Source of the DNA: Borrelia maritima
Lineage (GTDB): Bacteria; Spirochaetota; Spirochaetia; Borreliales; Borreliaceae
Assembly: GCF_008931845.1 (NCBI RefSeq)
Contig: NZ_CP044538.1
Location: 1-35,049 of the forward strand
Direction: 5' to 3'
Length of the DNA stretch: 35,049 nt
Of this stretch, positions 18,371 through 28,278 are shown in pieces. Numbering within the stretch: the stretch's first letter is position 1; each line of letters starts with the position of its first letter. Under the pieces are notes generated by a model that was not told the origin of the DNA, made no database searches, and saw only the letters and a list, made by a program, of their open reading frames with translations. The position numbers were made by a program, and so were the translations under genes.

Positions 18371-19389
18371 ATGGCATGGGGAATATAAAAAAATATAGTA
18401 TAGATAATTTTTTGTATAGGATATTAAATTATATTTTTTTGGGGGAATATATTATTTATTAAGGCATGCAACAAAAATAGTGAATTTAAATATTTTTTTA
18501 AAAAATAAGATGTTTTACTTAGAAAATGTTAAAAAATACTTAGCAAAGTAAGGTAAATTTTGTAGAAGATAATTAACAAATAGAAATAATTATATCTATT
18601 ATGTAAAGATAATATATTGATATTATTACTATAAATAACGTTTAATGTTAGTAGTGATATTAACTATAAGCATCCTTAACTTTGGTTTATATTTATTTTA
18701 TAAAGCTTAAAATAAATAATTTTTGCTTTAAGAGTATTTAGGTTAGTTCTATGTGATTTCGGCTAATTTTAAACAATGTTACGCTGATATCAAATTTTAT
18801 AATTATAGTTAAATTTGGTTGCCAAGAAAACAATTAAAAATTATATAATCAACACATCAAAAAATAACCAATTTGATTTAATTGTTTTTTCCACTATTTT
18901 TGATAACTTTAAAGAAGCTTTTTCATAAATTTTTTCTAATTTTCAGAATTCTTTGTTAAGTAGATTTATTTTAATTCCGAATTTTACTTTTTGATAATAT
19001 CAATTAATGCTACCCTAGTACATAAATAATAACTCTTAGATCAAAAATTAGGTTTTCAGCAATACTTATCTAAATAATTAAAATATTTTTTCTTATAGGC
19101 CTTTAAATGCTTCCTGTGGATTGCTGATAAATTTAGAGAGTGAATATTACTAATGTCCCCTTTATAAAACCCCAAACTATAAACTTCTTTTAGCAATGAA
19201 AACTTTTTTATATATTACTTAAATAATTTATAAGCTTTAATTTACCAAATATAATGAACATATGTTTTTTATGGGGAATATCCCTCCTTAATTAATTGAT
19301 TAAACTTTTGTAATACTCAACTTGACTTAAACGTTGCATATAATAGTTTTTTAGAGAAATTAAAAAAGGAAATATAACACAAGTATTTT
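18371..19389. other. Decayed sequence, weak minus-strand coding trace
   Basis: On the minus strand about 18800-19210 holds pieces such as YSLGFYKGDISNIHSLNLSA, IHRKHLKAYKKKYFNYLDKY and KLEKIYEKASLKLSKIVEK in shifting frames, a relic of an unrecognised gene. The rest shows nothing. Confidence 0.35.
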
Positions 19390-20190
19390 CTAAATATAAA
19401 GCAAAAAAATAGACAAAATTTTAAAGCTAATAATCAAAAAATTCATTAAGAATAGAGTATGATTATACAAGGCTACAAAAAATAGCATTCTTAAAGTTGT
19501 GTCTACATAGGAGCATTAAAGCCACAAATTTATTAAAAATAATAAATATATTGATCATAAATTTTATATTTCAGTGGTAGTTGAGCGCTTAGGGATTAAA
19601 AATAACAATAGGACTAAAGATGATAAAAAAGGGGGGAGCAATTGTTATTGATATAAATATGATTTATTTTTTAGTAAGTAGTGAAAGAAGGAAAAACTAA
19701 TTATCCTAAATATTTGCTAAAAAATGAAAACAAACTTAAGAAATATGAAAGAAAACTATCAAAAACAAAAAGGTTTTATTAATAGAGCCAAATTTATATA
19801 AGAGCTTGCAAACCATATAAAAAAATTTAAAGTCAAAAAAACTTTTTACACAAATTATTTCTTTAATTTGTGGCTAATTATAAAAACGGAGTAATAGAAA
19901 AACATCAATTAAAGTGATACAAAAAGTAATGCTTGAGAAGGGTATTAAATGATTGAAGGTTACATGAGTTTTTAAGACAATTGTTATATAAATCAGAACA
20001 GCATGAATTTTTTTTGTATAAAGTATAGATATTTCTAATCAACTAAACTATATAGCAATTGTAAATATTAAAGATACAGTCCTAAGATTAAGTAGTGCTG
20101 AGCAAGCTTGCAGCACTTTAAACGCTAAGAATATAAATGCAACTTTAAATCTTAAGGTTTCTTATTATTTAAAAGGTCAAAACTAAGGCG
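19390..20190 (+). pseudogene. Relic of a TnpB/IS605 OrfB-type transposon gene
   Basis: Plus-strand fragments fit the layout of TnpB proteins: GGAIVIDINMIYFLVSS (IDLG-like start of the RuvC domain), then NYPKYLLKNENKLKKYERKL and LSKTKRFY (the conserved YxxxLxKxExKLKxxxRxLSxxxK block). Next comes LRQLLYKSEQ, and finally CSTLNAKNINATLNLK in the position of CxxCxxxHDRDxNAAxNL. The zinc-finger cysteines and catalytic residues are lost. Decayed elements of this type are common on Borrelia linear plasmids. Confidence 0.65.
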
Positions 20191-20405
20191 AGCAACTGTC
20201 TGAAGCAAAGCTTATGGATCACCCCCCTCCCCCATCCGTTAGCAGATGATTTTTCTTTATTTAAAAAAAATTAAAAGGCTCTTATGGGATTAAACAAGAA
20301 TCTATTTCTATAATCTTTGATTTAGAAAAAGTAGTTCTCAAAAGAGAAATTAAAATTTTTATTCTCTATTTATTTATTTTTTAGAATAGTATAATAATAA
20401 AAGAC

Positions 20406-20915
20406 ATGAAAGCGTTATTATTATTAATTTTTTTTTTATTAATTCCCAAAAGGTTTATTTTTTCTAGTGAAGTATCAGAAGAAGTTGTTATTTTAAATGA
20501 CAGCAATAGACATAATTTAAGTCTAATTCTTGAATTAAAAACCAAATTTGGAGCCTTTGCTTTAAGGCGTTATCATGAAGGATATGTAGATTTAGATTTT
20601 AATATACAAATTATAAATAGCACAGAGATTGTGTTTAAAAAGGTTTATATTAATGGGGTTTCTGTTATAGACCATCCAATCAATCCTAGATCTCGCTTTA
20701 TTGACGGGGCCAACCATTTTCATTTTGATATGAGTTTCTTTTATGACGGTGAAAAAATGAATAAAATAAGAAAGTTGGCAGAAGCAAATGGAATTGATGT
20801 ATACGTTGAATGTTTTGATGAGATAAATAATGAGAAAAAAAAATATTCTTTTAAAGCAAGTAGAAAAAATAGTGTACATTTTTATAGTGCATTTGATGCG
20901 ATTTTTTATAAATAG
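20406..20915 (+). CDS. Exported hypothetical protein, BBE17-like
   Basis: This 169-residue protein has an N-terminal hydrophobic segment (residues 1-20, MKALLLLIFFLLIPKRFIFS) and no lipobox, so it is probably exported or periplasmic. The mature part is mixed in composition and suggests beta structure (ALRRYHEGYVDLDFNIQIIN, HFHFDMSFFYDG). I link it to BBE17 of lp25 mainly because it directly precedes the bptA-like gene, 12 bases apart, as a two-gene unit. A TATAAT-like box sits only about 14 bases before the ATG, with no clear Shine-Dalgarno sequence, so the transcript may be nearly leaderless. Function unknown. Confidence 0.65.
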   Translation: MKALLLLIFFLLIPKRFIFSSEVSEEVVILNDSNRHNLSLILELKTKFGAFALRRYHEGYVDLDFNIQIINSTEIVFKKVYINGVSVIDHPINPRSRFIDGANHFHFDMSFFYDGEKMNKIRKLAEANGIDVYVECFDEINNEKKKYSFKASRKNSVHFYSAFDAIFYK

Positions 20916-20927
20916 GATAGATTATTA

Positions 20928-21548
20928 ATGGGTAAAATATTATTTTTTGGGCTATTAGCAATTTGCATTTTTTTTATTTTCTTTTTTTATAAACAAAAAG
21001 AAAATAATGTTATTTATAATAAAATTGTTGAAAAGTTTGAAGATAATGTTTTGATCGATGAGACTTATACATATCCTTTGAAAAAGGATAATTTAAAAAA
21101 ATTGGTTTTTATAAAATCGCAGCTTATAGTTCCTGAGCTTGAACATGAAAAGATGATGGGAGGAACGGGTTATTTGGTAGATGCTTATAGAGCGTTGAAT
21201 ACTGTTTATAAGTTTGATTTTAAAGTGCACGATAATAAAATTTTAGGTTTTAAAAGTGTAATTTTTGAAGGATTTGAAGATGCTGAAGTTTCAAAGCATG
21301 AAAATGATTTACCAAGTGAGAAATGGCAGCAATTAAAAGATTTTAACATTGGTGATCCGAATATAAATAAAAAATTTTTTCATTTAAAATTTCCTTTTTT
21401 GGTAAAAAATACCTTGCAAGTTACTCTTTCCAAGAGATTTTTTAATAAAATTAAAAAATTAGAACGATTAAAGATTGTTTTAATTTCTAATGAAGACAGG
21501 GAATATAAAATAGATATAGAGAATTTTTTACTAAAATATAATCTTTAA
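20928..21548 (+). CDS. bptA: BptA-like protein (tick persistence factor)
   Basis: This 206-residue protein has a single N-terminal hydrophobic segment (about 4-21). Cys13 within LLAIC could be a relaxed spirochaetal lipobox, otherwise the segment is a membrane anchor. The rest ([40 protein letters not shown]) appears folded and extracytoplasmic. BptA (BBE16 on B31 lp25) is a membrane-associated protein needed for persistence of B. burgdorferi in ticks. The assignment rests on remembered sequence and on pairing with the preceding gene, in the same plasmid type as pncA. Start: ATG with agga overlapping the upstream stop. Confidence 0.65.
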   Translation: MGKILFFGLLAICIFFIFFFYKQKENNVIYNKIVEKFEDNVLIDETYTYPLKKDNLKKLVFIKSQLIVPELEHEKMMGGTGYLVDAYRALNTVYKFDFKVHDNKILGFKSVIFEGFEDAEVSKHENDLPSEKWQQLKDFNIGDPNINKKFFHLKFPFLVKNTLQVTLSKRFFNKIKKLERLKIVLISNEDREYKIDIENFLLKYNL

Positions 21549-22654
21549 TTTGAACTGAAAATTCTTATAAATAATGTATTTCTAATACTATGTTCAAAAG
21601 AATACTTTTTATCATGAAAAACAAATGATATCTGGGTTTGATGAGTACATTTTTTAAAAAATTTAAATATTAACTTAGATTTTTATCTACTCAAAGATAA
21701 GTTTATTTATTAAATAAAATCGAGTTGGAATTCAAAATGCATTGCAAAAAAATACAAGTTTTTACTAAAAAATTGATTACTTCTTCTAGATTATTTACTT
21801 CAAATGAAGTTGCTATTAAAACAATAAAGAATATCATATTGGTTGTATTTTTTATTGTTGTTGCTATATTCAAGTGTTGTAATTAGCTTGTGTTGATATT
21901 TACTTTGTATTTGTAGGAATTTATTAACCTTCACTTTTGCTTTCTCAACTTCGGATGGTTTTTATATATCCTTAAACAATAAAGTAATTTTGTAGATTAT
22001 TAAAGCTTAGCGCCAAAAAATAAAAATTTTTATATTGTGAGATGTTGTAAACAGATTTTATTATAATTTAATTTTTGATGTTTTATTATTTTAATAAAAT
22101 ATATTGGAAGTGGGATAGTTCTACCAGGGGTTGCCATTTTTAGCATATTGAGATATATTTTTATAGTATATGGTAAATTAATTCTTTGTCATTCTTTTAT
22201 TATATTTAAATAATTAGTTGTTATAAGTGGTATTGTGTGCTGTTTATTCCTAACAAGATTGACAACTATGCTTTTTATTTTCAATTTCAAGTTTAATAGA
22301 GTAGCTTGTTAATGTATAAATTCTTCTTACGCGAAATATGTCCCATACCAGTTCTACTAAGAAAGATAAAGGATATATAAGATATTTTTTAACCTATCAA
22401 CACCATATAATATTGTGTTAGTATATTAATACTATTATTGTATTAAAGGAGAGTGTTTAATAAAATAAAACATAATTATTAGAATGCTTATTTTTTCTTT
22501 TAACATTTGTAATGTAGATTTAATATAAATAATAATCAACTTAAAAAACCAGAACCATATGGGCATTATGTTTTATTTGATAGCTTTAAGATAAAATTAA
22601 TTACTTTATTTAAGCTCAAATAAATCATTGTTGGGAATTATGTTCTACTGTTAA
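21549..22654. other. Mostly non-coding, with one short open frame
   Basis: A 50-residue frame at 21737-21889 (MHCKKIQVFTKKLITSSR, ending in a hydrophobic run VVFFIVVAIFKCC) has no Shine-Dalgarno sequence and is probably a gene relic. Around 22100-22330 short hydrophobic pieces (VLPGVAIFSILRYIFIVYGK) hint at a lost membrane protein gene. The promoter of pncA must lie in the last 200 bases; I see no clear boxes. Confidence 0.4.
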
Positions 22655-23266
22655 ATGTCTTCCAAGGAGGATTTTATTTTAAAAATAGCAGAAAATAGTG
22701 CACTTATTTTAATAGATATACAAAATGATTTTTTAGAATCGGGTACTTTGCCAGTAGCTAATAGCAACGAAATAATTCCTTTGATAAACCAACTTCAAAA
22801 TTATTTCCAAAATATTATTGCTACCAAGGATTGGCATTGTAAAAATCATGTAAGCTTTTTGAACAGTGGGGGCATTTGGCCTGAGCACTGTGTCAAAAAT
22901 ACGTGGGGGGCAGAGTTCCCTAACAGTCTAAATACTCAACGAATAAAAAAAGTTTTTTTTAAAGGAACAAATAGATATTATGATAGTTATAGCGGATTTT
23001 ATGATGATGACATTAAAAGAAAACAAACAGGTTTCCGCCTTTATCTGGAAAACAATTCAATCAATACATTATTTATAGTAGGATTAGCATTAGATTTTTG
23101 TGTAAAAGAAACAATAATTGATGCAATTAATTTGGGATTTCAAGTTTTTCTAATAATAGATGCTACGAGAAGTATAACAACTACTCCTGAATTAATAATT
23201 CAGGAGCTTAAAAAGCTTAATGTATTAAATTGTTTTTCTAAAGATATTTTCGATAGTAAGGACTAA
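22655..23266 (+). CDS. pncA: Nicotinamidase (PncA)
   Basis: This isochorismatase-fold nicotinamidase converts nicotinamide to nicotinic acid for NAD synthesis. In B. burgdorferi the lp25 copy (BBE22) is essential in mammals. All key residues are present: catalytic D21 (ALILIDIQNDF), K103 (VFFKGTN) and C149 (LALDFCVKET), and the metal ligands D59, H61 and H65 (ATKDWHCKNH). GGIWPEHCV (72-80) and the cis-peptide region VGLALD are also typical. The length (203) fits the family. The ATG at 22655 has no Shine-Dalgarno sequence, while a perfect aaggagg lies inside the frame at 22664-22670, 5 bases before an ATT at 22676. The true start may be that ATT. Confidence 0.95.
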   Translation: MSSKEDFILKIAENSALILIDIQNDFLESGTLPVANSNEIIPLINQLQNYFQNIIATKDWHCKNHVSFLNSGGIWPEHCVKNTWGAEFPNSLNTQRIKKVFFKGTNRYYDSYSGFYDDDIKRKQTGFRLYLENNSINTLFIVGLALDFCVKETIIDAINLGFQVFLIIDATRSITTTPELIIQELKKLNVLNCFSKDIFDSKD

Positions 23267-23389
23267 AGAAAAAGCTGTCTTAAATTAAGGTCATATCCTA
23301 ATAAATACCCTGATTTAGAAATCTAAGAAAACGAAAAAAAGTGTAAAAATATTATTTTATAAATCCAAAAAAAGCCTTGCTAGAATAGA

Positions 23390-23660
23390 TTGTAATTAAA
23401 ATTTATTCACTTGCTTTAAGGTAGATCAATATCAATCAAATATTAAAAGCATACTAAGCAATTATAATTTATTACTTTAATTGAAAACCTTAAAAGAAAT
23501 GGACAAATTGCTGCTTATCATACAACTTTTTAGAAAGCCTCAAAACCTTGGAGCAGCTTTTTTTAGGCGAATAAGTATTACTTTGAAAAAGCATATCAAA
23601 ATAATATCATTACTAAAAATTATTTTGGGTATTTAGGTTCTTAGCTTCTAAATTCATAAC
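23390..23660 (+). pseudogene. PF57-family fragment, divergent
   Basis: Broken frames read SNYNLLL, ENLKRNGQIAAYHTT, and then NIITKNYFGYLGS. These follow the conserved PF57 stretch QSNILYYFNENLKRNGQ...TTNYYKHLGV. Only about 90 codons are visible, and the middle part (about 23520-23570) does not match. It is a further scar of a lost plasmid replication gene. Confidence 0.5.
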
Positions 23661-24020
23661 AAACCTTCTTAATTTCATTTAATATTGTATTTTCAGGATC
23701 ACTATTAATAGTAAGGAGGGGTGGCGTTGTTGTCCAATGCTACATTATTGTTATTTCCTTCTTCTTTGAGTAGGAGATGGAGGATTTAATAACATGAAAT
23801 AATGCTTAAAAGCACTAGCAAGTCTACTCTCTAGACTATAATGCCTTAGCATCCATACCCCCTATTTTCATCTTTACCTGCTACATTATACTATGCACGC
23901 TCTTTATATAATCACATTAATTTAATCAATTTTTCTACTGTTTTTGCAGAATTTATAAAAGCTTTTCTTATAAATTTTTTATAATCATCATAATTATTTT
24001 CATTATTTAGATTGTAGGAA
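23661..24020. other. No supportable gene
   Basis: AT-rich with scattered stops. It lies between the PF57 fragment and the lipoprotein array; no promoter or repeat is recognised. Confidence 0.35.
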
Positions 24021-24088
24021 TAAAAAAAAGAGAAGAATTAACTTCTCTTTTTAAAATATCAAGTGAAACTTATTAATTTTTATTTAGA

Positions 24089-24916
24089 TTAATCAGCTTG
24101 ATTTAGTAGATTAAGAGCATGAGAGTATTTCTCCTTTATGTGGTTTGCTAGCGCTTCAACATCTGTTTTAATGTTACCAGAATTTTTATTGTAAGCTTCA
24201 ATAGTTGCGTTTAAGGTTTTAACAAAGTTTTGTTTTATCTTTAAATCACGTTCTACGTGTTGTAGCAATTTTTCGGCTTTTTCTTTACTTAGAGTGCGCG
24301 TAATGCATCTTTTATTTTTTTTAAATGCATATCTTCTTGTTGAAGTTGAATATCCCTTGATGTTTCGAGAAATTTACCAGCTATTCTTCGGTTCTTAGGA
24401 TTTTTATCAAGTTTTTCAAGAATTTCTTTTAATGCCAATATTTTTTCTGTATCGTAATTTAGGGATGGGTAAATTATTCTTTTTAATTTCATTTTTGTAT
24501 TATGCATAAAAATATCATCTTTTTGAAGTTTAAAAGTTTCTAGGAAATCATATTGAGTATCATTAATTTTAGCTATTTGTGTATCTTCTTCCTTTTCTTG
24601 AGCTTCCACGTCTTTACCAATGTTTTCTAATTTTGAGATTGTGATTTCTTCTTGATGATTTTGATTTGAGGATTTTGAATTTTGAGATTCATTTTCAGGA
24701 TTTTGGTTATTTTCTGCTGAATTTTCTGAATTGATGTGACTGTTTGTTTTTTTTAGATTTCTGAAATTGTTGCTTCGCTTTGTTTTTTTAGTTTTTTAGA
24801 AGTGGTAGGATTTTTTAGTTTATTTGGATTAACATTGCCAAAAGGTGCACATGATATGCAAATTAATATTGCTGTAATAACGTAAGCTTAATAATATTTA
24901 ATTTAGGGTTTTTCAA
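24089..24916 (-). pseudogene. Pfam54 lipoprotein, array unit 1 (leftmost), frameshifted
   Basis: Homologous to the intact units over the full length but with several lesions. These are a 1-base loss in the signal peptide region near 24882, an in-frame loss of 6 bases just before it, and a shortened T-run near 24787. A 2-base gain near 24293 also ends the frame early after KIKDALRAL. Only the segment 24289-24609 remains open. The same KIKDALRAL lesion is found in the rightmost unit, showing that the two outer copies share ancestry or were converted. Confidence 0.9.
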
Positions 24917-25066
24917 AATGTTCTCCTTATAAATTTGAATCAATAAATATTAATTTTAATTCAAAATAATAATATTACAATTTAATATTGTTGTCAAATA
25001 ATATTAAACTTATTTGATATTGAAAATTTAATTTCTATTGCATGTTTTTAGCGTGGATATGAATAA

Positions 25067-25094
25067 AAAAAGAGAAGAATTAACTTCTCTTTTT
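25067..25094 (-). terminator. Terminator hairpin of array units (representative)
   Basis: Eleven-base arms, aaaaagagaag and cttctcttttt, flank aattaa, with a run of T or A on each side. It stands about 40 bases past the stop of each array gene. Equivalent copies lie at 26116-26143, 27165-27192 and 28214-28241, and others occur near 24026, 29274 and 30332. It should end each transcript separately and may work in both directions. Confidence 0.85.
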
Positions 25095-25131
25095 AAAATA
25101 TCAAGTGAAACTTATTAATTTTTTGTTTAGA

Positions 25132-25965
25132 TTAATCAGCTTGATTTAGTAGATTAAGAGCATGGGAGTATTTCTCCTTTATGTGGTTTGCTAGCGCTTC
25201 AACATCTGTTTTAATGTTACCAGAATTTTTATTGTAAGCTTCAATAGTTGCGTTTAAGGTTTTAACAAAGTTTTGTTTTATCTTTAAATCACGTTCTACG
25301 TGTTGTAGCAATTTTTCGGCTTTTTCTTTGCTTAGAGTGCGTAATTCATTTTGTATTTTTTTTAAATGCATATCTTCTTGTTGAAGTTGAATATCCCTTG
25401 ATGTTTCGAGAAGTTTACGAGCTATTCTTCGGTTCTTAATAGTTTTATCAAGTTTTTCAAGAATTTCTTTTAATGCCAATATTTTTTCTGTATCGTAGTT
25501 TAGGGATGGGTAAATTATTCTTTTTAATTTCATTTTTGTATTATGCATAAAAATATCATCTTTTTGAAGTTTAAAAGTTTCTAGGAAATCATATTGAGTA
25601 TCATTAATTTTAGCTATTTGTGTATCTTCTTCCTTTGCTTGAGCTTTCATGTCTTTACCAATGTTTTCTAATTTTTAGATTGTGGTTTCTTCTTGAGGAT
25701 TTTGATTTGAGGATTTTGAATTTTGAGATTCATTTTCAAGATTTTGGTTATTTTCTGCTGAATTTTCTGAATTGATGTGATTGTTTGTTTTTTTTAGATT
25801 TCTAAAATTGTTGCTTCGCTTTGTTTTTTTTAGTTTTTTAGAAGTGGTAGGATTTTTTAGTTTGTTTGGATTAACATTGCCAAAAGGTGCACATGATATG
25901 CAAATTGAAGTTAATATTGCTGTAATAACATTAAGCTTAATAATATTTAATTTAAAGTTTTTCAA
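25132..25965 (-). pseudogene. Pfam54 lipoprotein, array unit 2, single nonsense mutation
   Basis: Full length with no shift, but the serine codon TCA in TTISKLENIG has become TAA at about 25674-25676. This leaves a 96-residue lipidated N-terminal peptide (TTG start 25965) and a free C-terminal frame (25132-25650). It also differs by QEK to QAK and GKFLE to RKLLE; the latter change is shared with unit 6. Since the rest is intact, the stop is recent and could be repaired by conversion from a neighbouring unit. Confidence 0.9.
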
Positions 25966-26180
25966 AATGTTCTCCTTATAAATTTGAATCAATAAATATT
26001 AATTTTAATTCAAAATAATAATATTACAATTTAATATTGTTGTCAAATAATATTAAACTTATTTGATATTGAAAATTTAATTTCTATTGCATGTTTTTAG
26101 CGTGGATATGAATAAAAAAAGAGAAGAATTAACTTCTCTTTTTAAAATATCAAGTGAAACTTATTAATTTTTTGTTTAGA

Positions 26181-27014
26181 TTAATCAGCTTGATTTAGTA
26201 GATTAAGAGCATGGGAGTATTTCTCCTTTATGTGGTTTGCTAGCGCTTCAACATCTGTTTTAATGTTACCAGAATTTTTATTGTAAGCTTCAATAGTTGC
26301 GTTTAAGGTTTTAACAAAGTTTTGTTTTATCTTTAAATCACGTTCTACGTGTTGTAGCAATTTTTCGGCTTTTTCTTTGCTTAGAGTGCGTAATTCATTT
26401 TGTATTTTTTTTAAATGCATATCTTCTTGTTGAAGTTGAATATCCCTTGATGTTTCGAGAAATTTACCAGCTATTCTTCGGTTCTTAATAGTTTTATCAA
26501 GTTTTTCAAGAATTTCTTTTAATGCCAATATTTTTTCTGTATCGTAGTTTAGGGATGGGTAAATTATTCTTTTTAATTTCATTTTTGTATTATGCATAAA
26601 AATATCATCTTTTTGAAGTTTAAAAGTTTCTAGGAAATCATATTGAGTATCATTAATTTTAGCTATTTGTGTATCTTCTTCCTTTTCTTGAGCTTCCATG
26701 TCTTTACCAATGTTTTCTAATTTTGAGATTGTGGTTTCTTCTTGAGGATTTTGATTTGAGGATTTTGAATTTTGAGATTCATTTTCAAGATTTTGGTTAT
26801 TTTCTGCTGAATTTTCTGAATTGATGTGATTGTTTGTTTTTTTTAGATTTCTAAAATTGTTGCTTCGCTTTGTTTTTTTTAGTTTTTTAGAAGTGGTAGG
26901 ATTTTTTAGTTTGTTTGGATTAACATTGCCAAAAGGTGCACATGATATGCAAATTGAAGTTAATATTGCTGTAATAACATTAAGCTTAATAATATTTAAT
27001 TTAAAGTTTTTCAA
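26181..27014 (-). CDS. Pfam54 (CspA/BBA64-type) surface lipoprotein, array unit 3
   Basis: A 277-residue lipoprotein. I place the start at TTG 27014 (MKNFKLNIIKLNVITAILTS), because aaggag lies 7 bases upstream and this matches the start of CspA. The frame beginning at 27041 is also TTG but has no Shine-Dalgarno sequence. The lipobox ICISC gives lipid-modified Cys25. A disordered Asn/Ser/Lys-rich tether follows (about 30-95), then a helical domain typical of Pfam54 (KINDTQYDFLETFKL onward, about 118-277). Some members of this family bind complement factor H or other host proteins; whether this one does is not visible from sequence. It lies on the outer surface. Confidence 0.92.
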   Translation of the reverse strand: MKNFKLNIIKLNVITAILTSICISCAPFGNVNPNKLKNPTTSKKLKKTKRSNNFRNLKKTNNHINSENSAENNQNLENESQNSKSSNQNPQEETTISKLENIGKDMEAQEKEEDTQIAKINDTQYDFLETFKLQKDDIFMHNTKMKLKRIIYPSLNYDTEKILALKEILEKLDKTIKNRRIAGKFLETSRDIQLQQEDMHLKKIQNELRTLSKEKAEKLLQHVERDLKIKQNFVKTLNATIEAYNKNSGNIKTDVEALANHIKEKYSHALNLLNQAD

Positions 27015-27066
27015 AATGTTCTCCTTATAAATTTGAATCAATAAATATTAATTTTAATTCAAAATA

Positions 27067-27095
27067 ATAATATTACAATTTAATATTGTTGTCAA
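27067..27095 (-). promoter_or_regulatory. Array promoter (representative, in front of unit 3)
   Basis: Read on the minus strand, a perfect TTGACA (27090-27095) and TATTAT (27067-27072) are separated by 17 bases. This is a consensus sigma70 promoter, about 50 bases upstream of the TTG start. The same promoter precedes every regular unit (for example 26018-26046 and 28116-28144). An inverted repeat overlaps the -35 box. Confidence 0.8.
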
Positions 27096-27106
27096 ATAAT
27101 ATTAAA
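27079..27106. promoter_or_regulatory. Dyad over the -35 box, candidate operator
   Basis: The nine-base arms tttaatatt (27079-27087) and aatattaaa (27098-27106) flank the TTGACA box. The dyad is conserved in all regular array units, including the diverged unit 6, so it may bind a regulator that controls all copies together. Confidence 0.5.
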
Positions 27107-27229
27107 CTTATTTGATATTGAAAATTTAATTTCTATTGCATGTTTTTAGCGTGGATATGAATAAAAAAAGAGAAGAATTAACTTCTCTTTTTAAAATATC
27201 AAGTGAAACTTATTAATTTTTTGTTTAGA

Positions 27230-28063
27230 TTAATCAGCTTGATTTAGTAGATTAAGAGCATGGGAGTATTTCTCCTTTATGTGGTTTGCTAGCGCTTCAA
27301 CATCTGTTTTAATGTTACCAGAATTTTTATTGTAAGCTTCAATAGTTGCGTTTAAGGTTTTAACAAAGTTTTGTTTTATCTTTAAATCACGTTCTACGTG
27401 TTGTAGCAATTTTTCGGCTTTTTCTTTGCTTAGAGTGCGTAATTCATTTTGTATTTTTTTTAAATGCATATCTTCTTGTTGAAGTTGAATATCCCTTGAT
27501 GTTTCGAGAAATTTACCAGCTATTCTTCGGTTCTTAATAGTTTTATCAAGTTTTTCAAGAATTTCTTTTAATGCCAATATTTTTTCTGTATCGTAGTTTA
27601 GGGATGGGTAAATTATTCTTTTTAATTTCATTTTTGTATTATGCATAAAAATATCATCTTTTTGAAGTTTAAAAGTTTCTAGGAAATCATATTGAGTATC
27701 ATTAATTTTAGCTATTTGTGTATCTTCTTCCTTTTCTTGAGCTTCCATGTCTTTACCAATGTTTTCTAATTTTGAGATTGTGGTTTCTTCTTGAGGATTT
27801 TGATTTGAGGATTTTGAATTTTGAGATTCATTTTCAAGATTTTGGTTATTTTCTGCTGAATTTTCTGAATTGATGTGATTGTTTGTTTTTTTTAGATTTC
27901 TAAAATTGTTGCTTCGCTTTGTTTTTTTTAGTTTTTTAGAAGTGGTAGGATTTTTTAGTTTGTTTGGATTAACATTGCCAAAAGGTGCACATGATATGCA
28001 AATTGAAGTTAATATTGCTGTAATAACATTAAGCTTAATAATATTTAATTTAAAGTTTTTCAA
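27230..28063 (-). CDS. Pfam54 surface lipoprotein, array unit 4
   Basis: The 277-residue protein appears identical to unit 3, with the same TTG start (28063), signal peptide and lipobox ICISC. Surrounding DNA is also the same by eye, so the two units can hardly be told apart by short reads. It should give the same product from its own promoter, doubling gene dosage. Confidence 0.92.
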   Translation of the reverse strand: MKNFKLNIIKLNVITAILTSICISCAPFGNVNPNKLKNPTTSKKLKKTKRSNNFRNLKKTNNHINSENSAENNQNLENESQNSKSSNQNPQEETTISKLENIGKDMEAQEKEEDTQIAKINDTQYDFLETFKLQKDDIFMHNTKMKLKRIIYPSLNYDTEKILALKEILEKLDKTIKNRRIAGKFLETSRDIQLQQEDMHLKKIQNELRTLSKEKAEKLLQHVERDLKIKQNFVKTLNATIEAYNKNSGNIKTDVEALANHIKEKYSHALNLLNQAD

Positions 28064-28278
28064 AATGTTCTCCTTATAAATTTGAATCAATAAATATTAA
28101 TTTTAATTCAAAATAATAATATTACAATTTAATATTGTTGTCAAATAATATTAAACTTATTTGATATTGAAAATTTAATTTCTATTGCATGTTTTTAGCG
28201 TGGATATGAATAAAAAAAGAGAAGAATTAACTTCTCTTTTTAAAATATCAAGTGAAACTTATTAATTTTTTGTTTAGA

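Noticed and set aside
20592..20879. 95-residue minus-strand frame
   Set aside because: It is antisense to the BBE17-like gene, with no start context.
26987..27041. Longer start (MIQIYKENIL) for the array lipoproteins
   Set aside because: The upstream codon is TTG without a Shine-Dalgarno sequence. The aaggag sits inside that extension and points to the TTG 27 bases downstream, which also matches the CspA-type N-terminus.
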